Source: Cryptomeria japonica | Taxonomy: Eukaryota > Streptophyta > Pinopsida > Cupressales > Cupressaceae | NCBI RefSeq assembly: GCF_030272615.1 | Contig: NC_081411.1 | Span: 45,211,517-45,275,516 of the forward strand | Direction of reading: 5' to 3' | DNA: 64,000 bases | In this document: piece after piece, positions 48,043-58,189 of the stretch | Layout: each line of letters starts with the position of its first letter | How positions within the stretch are numbered: position 1 is the stretch's first letter | Notes under the pieces: model-generated | What the model saw: only the letters and a program-made list of their open reading frames with translations | Databases searched by the model: none | Told to the model about the DNA's origin: nothing | Made by a program: the position numbers and the translations under genes

Positions 48043-50673
48043 GCTGTACAGAGCATCAGACTCCCCTACGTACCAGAAAATACCAAAAACATTCAGAAAA
48101 ATGTCCTGAAGAAAATACAAAAACATTCAAAAAAGTAAAGAAAAATCATGCACCCAAACGGTGAACAACCACTCTGGTGGCCCCTTGGGTAAGTATGATG
48201 GTGAAAACCTGGCCAACAGGCGCCACTCGTAAAGGCTATGGCTCCATTGTCTTTCAGACTTATTGCGATCGCATCTACTTCATACATACATCCATCCATC
48301 CATCAACCATGGCTTGTTATTCCTTTGCAATTATAATAGTACTCCATACATCTTGCATCCCGCTTTTTCATAGTCATGTCTAAAAATGGGGGCAATGCCT
48401 TTAACCTATTGATGGAAGTGGATTCTACATTGTCTTATGATTCATTAAGTTCTTCATTCAAACAAACATCAAAAAATCCAAAAAACATTCAAAAATATCT
48501 CGCAAAAATACCAAAAACATTCAAAACAATTTAAAATCCAAAAACATCGACAAAACCATTGAAAAATCACACAAAAACATGGCAACACCTTGTACATACC
48601 CATCCATGCAGATACCAAAAATAAACATTGACAAAATACTCACACGATGACCATTTACCAATCAACCACACAATCAACATCAACAATCCAAACTGTCTTT
48701 AAAACAAGGATGCATCCTTCCTTACCAAAAACAAAGACAAGATGACGTTTTCGTTAACAAGAAAATTCTGTTCAGCTATCAAATACTTGGTTGATTTGTG
48801 AGTACAATCCTTTGTTTATCTATATCGGGATCTTTCAGCATTGTGTTGTATCGTTTGCGCATTATTTCCGATGAAGTTCTGGGGCATGTACTAATGGTGT
48901 CTACGTGGGAAGTTCACTAAGCTACGTGATCTTATGCCAAATGCAATCATAAATCACTATGGCTTGCTAACTACAGCATATACCTCGACCATATGAACAC
49001 GAACCATTACCAAGGATCCTTATTCTTTATTCTTTATGTATATATACTGTTTGGTTACAGGTACAATGCTCATCCTTTGGTTCCTCTTCCTCCAAAATTG
49101 GATAACGGTTTTATTTCTTAGTACGGTATGCACTTGTCTCAGGATCTGATCAGCCTAAGATCAAGGAGGACGATCCAAGTTATGCACGAAAGGAGATAAT
49201 CCTTGTCTGTTCCGCAAGCAATACTCTGGTCGACTTGACCCTTATATCAAGTCGTTTGTATTAACTTGCTATATTAAACTCCATGAAAGAAATACTCAGG
49301 TCATCTTGAATCATTATGTCAAGATGCTTGTATTATCTTCCAACATTTTAAAGCTCAATGATGAAAAAAGAGCACTATGGATCGTCATTTCATCTCATCT
49401 GTTTATACATTACATTCCGTTGCATATCACCCACCCATTCATTCATATGTAGGATTTACATGCAACAAATGACCAATAAAGCTGGTCTTGGATACAATCA
49501 TGACCGAGTACTCTGATACATCATCAATGCATCACGCAAAGTCTAACAAACCTTGCATTCCTCATGATCATATCATCCTCACATTTAGTTGCATCTTGCA
49601 TTAAATATTTAGTTGCCTCTTGCATTAAATGTTTAGTTATATCTTGCATTAAACATTCATGTCATTTTTAACTTTGCATATCGTTCATTTTGGACATTAA
49701 GTTTTCATTAATCATTTTTTATCATTACATTAATCATAAATAATTAGATCCATTCATGGGATTAAATTGTCTTTGATTGTATTAAACCATTTACTATGCA
49801 TTTCTTTAGTGTCCGTTATCCATTTTATTATCCTTTATCATTTATTATTGCATCCATTCATTTATAGTTACAAGGTGCATTCATTCATCCATTTATTAAC
49901 ATATCTTATTAGGCATATTTTAGGATCCATTACATTTCCATTTTTAATTGCATTAAGGTGCAGTTATTAAAAACATAAGTTCTAGTATCATCATATCATC
50001 ATTTTTACTTAGAAAAAATTTAAACATTTAGAGTCATAAAATCCATTTGTTTCCAAAACATTGGTTCATATTAAATATCCATTATATAAATACATTCATT
50101 TAAGCATTATCATATAAACATTTGTACTTTACATTTGTTTATCCGTATGCATTCATTCTACACATTCTCATATAAACATGTGTATTAAAACATCTAGATG
50201 CATATTCATACATAAACATCATTCATTCAAACCATTGCATTAACATTATCTCATCATTACATCGCAATAGGAAACACCACAATCCTGTTCATCTATCACG
50301 CATAAGCATATATCATCATGGCATTACATACATAAAGCATTACGTCACAAATCAAAAACAAATCATCCATATATAAACTTGCATTCATATGTTAGTATCC
50401 CACATCATAAATCATCACAAAAACATGCATATAGGAAACATCTCATCAAATGCACAAATGTACACATATCCATCTAAGCAAGAAATCATCATCATGCATA
50501 AACATCCATACATAAATCAAATGCATATCATCACAAATATGGGATCTCCTCATATATATATCATCTCATATATCAGAGTACAATGAAGTCTACAAAAATC
50601 GGCTACCAAGAGCCATCCAAGATACAGTCCATGAATAAACAATGATACAATATATATATGCAAAAATGCTCTC
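48043..50673 (+). other. Gypsy-2 tail between integrase and PMD gene
   Basis: Non-coding. It starts with sparse CCAAAAACATTC repeats shared with Gypsy-1 and has a block homologous to the Gypsy-1 tail to about 49550. Three 24-bp copies of TTTAGTTGCATCTTGCATTAAA lie at about 49587-49660. Then about 900 bp of CAT/CATT-rich sequence (49660-50560) runs up to the 3' end of the antisense gene. Confidence 0.7.
49587..49660. repeat. Three 24-bp tandem copies
   Basis: TTTAGTTGCATCTTGCATTAAA-type unit repeated three times with a few differences each. Confidence 0.85.
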
Positions 50674-51374
50674 TCAAATGCCACTCTGGCCAGATGCTGT
50701 ACCACCACCACCTCTACCTGCTCCACCACTGGTACCTGCACCACCTAATCCATCTCTCAGTGGAGGCCTCATCGAACCCCCACTCCCTCCTACATCCCCT
50801 GATCTCTCCTGCCGTAGAGGACCCATCACACCCCCACTGCTCTGCATCCTCTGTGATCGCTCGGATCTGGCCTGCCACATCTGTGAATAGCTGAGAGCTT
50901 GCTGGCTAATTGGTACAACCTGCTCATATAACCCCCGCCAGTACTCTATCTCCGCCTGAGCTAGCCGCATCTCCCTCATCACCTCCCCTGAAGGCCCCTG
51001 TGCTCCAATCCGCACTCTCTCCTGCAGCTCCGCCAATCTCTCCATCGTAGTATCTCTCTCCCGCAGCACCACCGTCAGCTCTGACTCACGTGCAAATAGC
51101 TGCACATCCCTAGCTGCTACCTCCTCCTCTAATCTCTCTATCCGGGTCTGCAAATAACCTATCATATGATCCCGTAGATCCCCAGTAGCTCCCTCTCCCG
51201 TGTCCATGGTTGCCTCACCTGTATCACCCTCTCCACTAGGTCCCTTCCCTGCACCTGTATCCATCGGGATCTCTCTCTCCATCCCCCTCCCACTCAGCTG
51301 CACTCCTCCCTGCATCAAAGGTCCCTGTGATATCTGAAGAGGTAGTCCACCTCTCCCTCTCTGCTGCCTCGGCA

Positions 51375-51545
51375 TCCCCAACCCACCTCCACCTCCTCCG
51401 CCACCTCCATCTCCTCCACCTCCTCCACCACCTCCATCTCCACCTCCTCCTCCATCTCCTCCACCTCCTCCGCCACCTCCATCTCCTCCTCCTCCTCCAC
51501 CTCCTCCTCCTCCTCCTACTCCTCCTCCACCTCGACCTCCTACTC
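51375..51545 (-). repeat. GGAGGT low-complexity tract encoding Gly/Asp
   Basis: The minus strand is an imperfect (GGAGGT/GGAGGA)n run that encodes blocks of Gly broken by single Asp residues. It lies between the PMD fold and the coiled coil. The G-runs could form quadruplexes. Plus-strand frames here (for example 51327-51800, Leu/His-rich) are shadows. Confidence 0.9.
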
Positions 51546-53008
51546 TCCGTCCTCGTCCCCGTCCCCTCTCATCCTCAAAAGATGGGATCGGCTCTGCCGG
51601 GTCTGATATCCGTCGGATCAGGTGTGCCGCTTGGTACTGTGTATACTCCACTGTCACCCCTACATCAACGACTCTCAGTCGTAGGTCCCATGGCCTCGCC
51701 TGCAATGTCTGAAACTCTGCCAGTGCCTGATCATACGATAGCACTGGACCCCATGCATACCGCTCCCGAATCACCCGTGCATAGTCCCCTGATCCGCTAG
51801 GCAGTCCCTGCTGCCATCCGAACTGCCTCATCACTCGGCCAGGCACCTGTCTCTCTACATGATAGGAGGTCCTCCCAATCAAGAATCGGGTCATAAACAC
51901 ATACGGCAGTGCCTCCGCATCATCATCCCATGGCTCACACTCCAAGTATGGCCACCATATCACTGCATCTAAATCATCCAATGCCCTCCGCCACCACTCT
52001 AACTTCCCCAAGTGGGGCTGACTCATCATACCACTGTACATAAACATGTATGGCTGGTCCACGGCTCAGAATCTGAGACTCACTAGTCGAGTCACTGGTA
52101 GGTGCTCCCATGCCCACACATGTAGCAGCGTCATGCCCACTGCAAGAGAACCCCTCCCTCGATACACTACCTCGTGTAGCTCCTGATACATGTGCGCTAG
52201 CATGCATGACCCTCATGCAAATCGGGTCCCCTCGGTCATCATCATCTCTATCACCTGTCCCCATCCCACCACCAATCCATGTGACCGCTTGTCTGGACAC
52301 AGAAGTCCTCCCACAATCCCTGACAAAACTGCTGGAAGGGGCTCATATGGTGCCGCTATATCCTTCCATGCGATCGAGCCATTGTTGATATATACATCAT
52401 CGTCAAAAATTCTCTGACATGACACGGTCCCCCAGGATCTATCATATGTAACCAGCTCCCCCCGAATAGGAATCCGAAGGATACGCCACACGTCCTCCAA
52501 AGTCACAGTCATCTCTCCCTAGGCTAAATGAAACGTGCACATCTCACTGTGCCACCGCTCTGCCAATGGTGTAATCAGGCCGTGATTCATCCGAATCACG
52601 GGCATGTGCATCACCTCGTAAAGGCCAATAGCTGCAATACAGTCTATCTCCGCCTGCGTCAACCGATCCCGCAACCCCTATGTCGCAGGAAGGCGCTCGC
52701 ATAACTGCAACATGTGCAGATCCTCCTGCACATAGACATTCATCAAATCACCATCAGTTGTTTTGTTTTCAAACTTTCTTAAGTTTAAACCTAGACTATC
52801 ATCAGATACTTTGATCAAGTATCTTCGGGTCTCAACAGGTAAGCAATCATGGTCACCTAGACTTCAATAGGCATTTATTCTAAACAAATGACCTAAGTCT
52901 CATCGGGTTGCTATGGTTCAAAACAACTCCCACTTCACCTCGCCATCCATCAATCATTGGCATCCGAAGATTTATTTTGTCCAACATTGGGGCATCTCTT
53001 TATCCTAA

Positions 53009-53325
53009 GCAAAAGCGCTATTTTACCTACAACATCGCTATTTTACACAAAAGCGCTACTACCTTATCCAAAGCACTCAAACAGCTATGCAAAAGCGCTA
53101 AAATTGCAAAGGCGCTAAAACAGCTATACAATAGCGCTCATTAATGTCAATAGCGCTCAATTAACCCTGCAATAGCGCTACTTGGTCAAAAGAGCTCAAA
53201 CTTGCATACAATAGCACTAATGCATGGCAAAAGCGCTCAAACACCAGCACAATAGCACCATTGCGGCACAATAGCGCTAGTTTATGGAGCAAAAGCACCA
53301 AAACCAGAGTTCCAGCGCTCTTGCT
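53009..53325 (-). repeat. Cluster of AGCGCTATTG motifs, antisense intron
   Basis: About 15 copies read CAATAGCGCT or CAAAAGCGCT on the plus strand, thus AGCGCTATTG/AGCGCTTTTG on the minus strand. Nine contain exact AGCGCT. They lie inside the predicted PMD intron, in the same orientation relative to PMD as the cluster at 38125-38396 has relative to gag. Confidence 0.85.
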
Positions 53326-53567
53326 CTGACTTGACTTGGACTCAGCTAAAAACCTATCAAAAATGCCTTAAAAGTAAGTTTTTGAATTTGCCTACCACTG
53401 GTCCATAGTCGTCTGGCCGCTGGAATCGTCGGACTCGCTCGAATCTATGCTCGGTGATCAGGATCAGCATAGTAGCTCCTTCTTGCTCCTCCAAATGTCA
53501 CTGTTAGAGCTCTCATTTTCAACTGGTCGCGGTCAAAAATGATCTTATTTTCACCCCTTTCACCCCA

Positions 53568-53574
53568 TTTATAC
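53568..53574 (-). promoter_or_regulatory. TATA box of the antisense PMD gene
   Basis: Minus strand GGGGTATAAATGGGG, about 100 bp before the predicted first ATG at 53470. The GC-rich surroundings differ from the AT-rich neighbourhood. It suggests that the antisense gene had its own promoter inside the element. Confidence 0.6.
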
Positions 53575-53869
53575 CCCCCGCCGTCACCATAACTTCACCC
53601 CGCTCATCGCCGTGGTCCCCGTGAACTTCCTAAGCCCCCCATCTCTCCATGTTTCCCCCGTTTTCTTCTATTTTTCACCCATATACCTAACTTCTTCTCT
53701 TCTACCACCCTGCCAATTTTAATTCTTTTTCGAGAGATCGCCCGATTTTTTGAAATTTTTCGGCCCATCTCTCGAGGGGGCATACCACCCATTAAATTTA
53801 CATTTTATGGGGCATTTCTTCACACCAATTTTTCTTTCTTTGAAACGACGCGATAAACCGCACCGTCTC

Positions 53870-53882
53870 AAAGAGGGGCAAA
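53870..53882 (+). other. Gypsy-2 polypurine tract
   Basis: AAAGAGGGGCAAA directly before the 3' LTR, nearly the same as in Gypsy-1. Confidence 0.9.
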
Positions 53883-55320
53883 TGTAGTCACACAAATCTG
53901 TCCAGCTTAATTAAATAAATATTCGCTATTTATTTGATTAAAAATCTACTAGCCATCAGTTAATTAAATTAATATTTAATTAATTCATCCCCAAACATTC
54001 TTCTATTAATTAAATAAATTATTCAATTTATTTTAATTAATTCATTAAAATCAAATTCCAATTAATTAAATAAATAAAATCAATTTATTTAATTAAAATC
54101 CCTTTTTCTTCTTTTAAATAAATTAAATAAAACATTTATTTAAATCATTATCCCCACCCCACTTGCATTTTCCTACAAATGCAACTTGCACACATTTATT
54201 GAAATAAATGAATTTTTATTTTAAATAAAATCCTATTTTCCCTCACCCACCAAATCCACTTGCATGCCTAAACCCCTTCTAGATTCTTCTAATCACTTCT
54301 AATTAGCCTAAACCATCTTCTAAACTTTGTCACATTCCTAAGCAAAATGGAGTCACTTCTCAAAGCCTAAAAGTCTTTAAGAACCATTAAAGGCTTTCAA
54401 CCTTCAACCACCAAAATCCTTAAAGTCTTTGAAAACCATTGAAGGCTTCCAACCTTCAACCACTCAATCCCCAAAGTCTCCAATAACCATTAATGGTTAA
54501 TTCAACCCTCCCACATGGTTAAAACATTTGTTTTGACTCAACCTCTACCCAACCCAAGGGTCTTATCAAGCCTTTAATGCTTTGACCATGATTATCTCTT
54601 AATCATTTGCACAAAGGTTTATCCTTGGATTAACTCTTAATCCAATGGGTAATCTTAACTTAGACTTGACTCTTAGCCTTTAGATAACCATGAGGTCTTC
54701 TCAGGCCTTTAATGCCTCCAACCTCTTCTTTCAACCCAACCCTATGTTGACACTTGTCACCATTTTATTGGTACAAATTGTGCACATGGATCCCCAACTT
54801 TCAAGCTTGACCCTTGATTAAACTTTTCAATCCTGGCCATCCATTGCTCCATTTTTCCTATAAATAGAGCTCATTCCTTCATAATCCAGATCCTGAAAAC
54901 TTGTATGCATCTAAGCTATAGACATTTTAGAGAGCATTTTAGCATAAGCAATCTAATATCTTATCATTTTTGTTAAAATACATCATTTTAGCATAATATT
55001 AGCTTTTCATTTCATATTTGGAGCTATACTACAAATCTCAATCCTCCATAAGCATCCATAGTGCAAAAAGCTGCTGAGAGCTACACTATTTTGGAACTTG
55101 GAGAGGAGAGGAACAAGGGAGAAGAAGCTAAGGCCATGCTAAGAGGCAGTTGGAGATGTCTCTTGATCTTTGTTTTACTTATTAGATATATTAGCATGTC
55201 TCTTTGTGTCTCTTTTGGTATGCCTTCATAGTTTAGTTTTAGATTGACTAACGCTAATGTTTTTGTGTGTTTGGTGTTCTTTGATCATAGACGAACCTTG
55301 TGCCATTTAGGAGGGCATCA
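53883..55320 (+). repeat. Gypsy-2 3' LTR
   Basis: Near-identical to 36601-38026. It carries one extra 12-bp unit (a duplicated AGAGCATTTTAG-like segment near 54930), which accounts for the whole length difference. Ends GAGGGCATCA followed by the target duplication CATGT. Confidence 0.96.
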
Positions 55321-55325
55321 CATGT

Positions 55326-56170
55326 ATTTAAACACCTCAAAATAGAATATTCCAAAGAAGACACCAAGCTATTCTATCTTTTTCCTAACATCCCAGTGGT
55401 AGCAGTATCTTAGTCTATACATGATCTCTTTTACCACCAATCATTTAATGGTTTCAACCTTTATGGATAAATTATAAATGACATTAGGAAAACAAAAGTT
55501 TCAATTATTTACAAGGTTGGTGGCACCTAAATCCTAATATTAATTACGCATGTACATGTAGACATTTATCAATACCTTCCTAAATTTTAATTAGGTGCAC
55601 TTATTTTCAAGTATTAATTATTTTAAAATATTTAACTAATGACGGAGGCTTTTGACATTGACTAGACTAGCCCCTCATATCTTTTGAAATCCTTCCTTTA
55701 CCATTAAGAATTTAACATAAAAAAAAAATTACACATCATATATATTACAATATTTTTAAAGTAATATGTAGATAAATTAACAAGTAAAAAATGGTGACAA
55801 AATTAATCTTAATATTTCTAATATTTTTTAATTTATATGTCAACCCACTCACTTTTAAATATTGTTGGATTCAATTATTACATAATCTAGAACAATTTTA
55901 CATCTTATTAATATAATAAAAGTAAATATTTATTCTTTTTTATTAATTAGAATTGATCTTTGATAGTTTAAATGAATAATATTAAAAAAATAATCCTCAT
56001 TCCACCTTTAAAAAAAATCACAAAATTAAATAATCCACAATAATTTTACATATTATTAATATAATAACAGTAAACATTTATTCTAGTTTATTAATTAGAA
56101 TTGATCTTTTATAATTGAGATGAATAATTTCAAAAAATAATCCTCATTCAACCTTTAAAAAATCAATAAC
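55326..56170. repeat. Segmental duplication, copy 2 (left part)
   Basis: Matches 13820-14530 in the same order. It lies directly after the Gypsy-2 target site and leads into the COMT relic, just as copy 1 leads (across the LINE) into the COMT gene. No gene in it. Confidence 0.75.
55875..56169. repeat. 148-bp tandem duplication
   Basis: The blocks AATTTTACAT-TTATTAATATAATAA, TTTATTCT, TTAATTAGAATTGATCTTT and ATAATCCTCATTC appear twice with a period of 148 bp (55894 and 56042). The copy at 14340-14480 has only one unit. Confidence 0.8.
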
Positions 56171-56389
56171 TTCAAAATGTCTCTTTCTACTATATTCTAA
56201 CAATATATAGTCTTTTTCTTGACCAATTGCTTGGACTACTTGATTTAATTGTGACATACCCTTTTCTTGGACTAATTGATTTAATTGTGACATATCAGAA
56301 ACAACATTACTCGAGGAGATTAGAGCAGACAGAAAAAAATTGAATAAGATAGCTGCTACCGCAGACAGAAAAAATTTGAATTTGATAGC

Positions 56390-57270
56390 TGTTACCGCAG
56401 ACAGAAACATATATTTTTATTTATTCATAAAACAAGTTACAGTTCCTCTCTTTGCTATAGGGAATTTCATTGTTACTAAACAAGGAGGAAAATAGATCAT
56501 ACGTGGAAGGATCGTCGCATAAATTTAGTAAACGTGAGAAACAAGTTTTGACACGTTAAAGGCAGTCTAACAGCAGTTTTTAGTCAACCTTAGTGAGCTC
56601 TAGATTTGAACTCTAAATGTTGGACTCTAATTTATAGAGCTCCTTCTTTTTAGTCAAACACATGTGCGAGGAAAAATCCATCACAGGCATTGTGCATTTC
56701 GACGCATCTTATGACACGCCAAGACAATGTTCACTCCATAATAAATACTCTATAGTTAATTGCTTACAAATGAATGTCTTGTGAGAAGCAATTGTCATTA
56801 TTCGGCAGAATCAAACTTGGGTTACGTTTGATGCTTGCATTATTCAGTTGAATCGAATGTTGCTTAAATTTGATGGTTGAAAGTGACTTAAATTCGATAG
56901 TTGAAAGTGACTTAAATTTGATGGTAATATTTGATGTTTACATTGGATGGTTATATTGGCAGTTGATTTTAAATAACACATTTTAAGTTTTGTTTTGTTG
57001 AGGTGGCTCTAAAATTACATTTCTTTTTTGAGTAAAAGTCATTCGTTAGTCGCGCAATTGACTAACCTATCACTAACACGCTGTAAAAAGATCTGTTTTA
57101 GAAACAGAATAGCTTCAGCCCTATCTTTATGTATTATATATAAATATTTAAATTAATTGTTTGGAGGTGTGTTCTAGGTTGTCATGTCCATGAGAATTTG
57201 CTAACCTTTTAAATGGACTCGACCTTCCAATACTTTGCAATTACTATTATTGTTGAAAGTTTGACTATGT
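56390..57270 (-). pseudogene. Relic of the COMT locus with the coding sequence missing
   Basis: On the minus strand, from right to left, are several parts. Upstream DNA (57270-56790) matches 31130-30304. Proximal promoter (56790-56640) matches 24563-24355. A TATA region with TTAGAGTTCAA follows, and that is the sequence just before the ATG in the intact gene. Then, with only about 10 bases between, CACTAAGG and ACTAAAAACTGCTGTTAGACTGCC match the last codons, stop and 3' UTR of the gene, on to the poly(A) region near 56415. All codons between are gone. It also keeps the uninterrupted site at which Copia-B entered the other copy. Two copies of a 47-bp unit (GCAGACAGAAA...) follow at about 56315-56408. 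Confidence 0.75.
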
Positions 57271-58189
57271 ATATTTTAAAACTTCTATGTCAACATCTTC
57301 TTACAAAGAACATAGACAATGTTCAGCTCATACGATTTTCAGTTGGCACGTATTTCAACACTTTTTATTATAGTCAGATACTTTATAATTACAAATATAA
57401 AATTTCAATTTTAAAAATAATGTGACGTGAAACAGACTAATAAAATAAAATAATATATCTGAAGAAAAAAGATGCTTACGGTTTTCATGAATGAAAGACA
57501 AATGGATATTACAAAACGTAAGGACGTACGTCAGAAAGGCTAAAAAGCAAAATGTCCTTTTTCAAACGTCTTCATTAAGATGCTCAGGGATTCTTCACGT
57601 TGATATTCGTTTAATAGTGATATAATAGGGTTTCAAAAAAACATCAAAAAGCAAATAAAAACATTAAATATATATATCAGACGTCGTTACTATCAAAAAC
57701 ATTGTTTCAACATAATAAGGAAGAATAAAAATCGTTCCAATATTTAATCAATAATTATATCATTCGATTGGTTGGCACCACTTTCACCAAGGGAGACATT
57801 AGGGTTAGGGTGAGGGAGACATTAAGCTAATTTTTTTTGTTTCACAGTTCATTACGTGGATGTAAGTTTTTTTTAATTATTATTGCAAGGGTGAACTTTA
57901 TATGCTAATGATTTGGGTTTATTAAAACTATTTGAAAAATTACTAAAAATAAATAAAAATCTATTTATTTATGTCAACTTTTATTTTGTTATGAATTTAT
58001 ATAAATGTAATATTTTAATATAATTATATATAAAAATAAATAAATAACTGTTTATTCATGTCAACTTTTATTTTGTTATGAATCTATTTTAATGGAATAC
58101 TTTAATACAATTATATATTAAAAACGATATATTCTTGTGAGAAAATTGGATATAATTTACAATTTTCACTCATCTCTATTTGAGATGTG
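57271..58189. other. AT-rich interval, no gene seen
   Basis: No coding similarity. An 87-bp tandem duplication lies at 57960-58133. Confidence 0.6.
57960..58133. repeat. 87-bp tandem duplication
   Basis: ATGTCAACTTTTATTTTGTT at 57971 recurs at 58058 with the following 60 bases largely the same. Confidence 0.85.

Larger units (their letters stand above)
50674..53470 (-). pseudogene. Antisense plant mobile domain (PMD) gene inside Gypsy-2
   Basis: Predicted exon 1 is 53470-53396 (25 codons, MLILITEHRFERVRRFQRPD...), a 670-bp GT-AG intron, and exon 2 is 52725-50674 (684 codons, phase kept). PMD signatures in order are: RDRLTQAEIDCIAAIGLYEV, LITPLAERWHSEMCTFHLA, GEMTVTLEDVWRILRIPIRG, LLHVWAWEHLPVTR. 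They are followed by a WWPY/YVFMTRFLIGR block, a Gly/Asp-rich low-complexity stretch, a coiled coil (LQTRIERLEEEVAARD...) and a Gly-rich end. Four in-frame stops occur (52680, 52521, 52215, 52068; first base of each codon on the minus strand). The last two are TGA at positions where CGA is a natural ancestor. From 52065 the frame is open for 463 codons. PMD proteins are plant nuclear factors tied to silencing and to transposons. Gene capture by the element is the likely origin. Confidence 0.85.
36601..55320 (+). mobile_element. Gypsy-2: young 18.7-kb Tat-like element with antisense PMD gene
   Basis: LTRs of 1426 and 1438 bp are flanked by the duplication CATGT (36596-36600 and 55321-55325). 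Inside are a Trp primer site, a 2.7-kb leader, gag-pol (gag, zinc knuckle, protease, G-patch, RT, two RNase H domains, integrase), a 5.8-kb tail with an antisense plant mobile domain gene, and the polypurine tract. The LTRs differ by about 16 substitutions and one 12-bp indel (my count by eye), about 1%, so insertion is recent. The two RNase H domains and absence of a chromodomain fit the Tat group. Gag-pol has many stops, so mobility must have depended on a helper. Confidence 0.95.

Noticed and set aside
51327-51800. Plus-strand Leu/His-rich frame
   Set aside because: Shadow of the CCTCCT tract that encodes Gly/Asp in the PMD gene on the other strand.
57785-57815. Telomere-like GGGTTAGGG sequence
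   Set aside because: Only two imperfect units, and not the usual plant TTTAGGG array.
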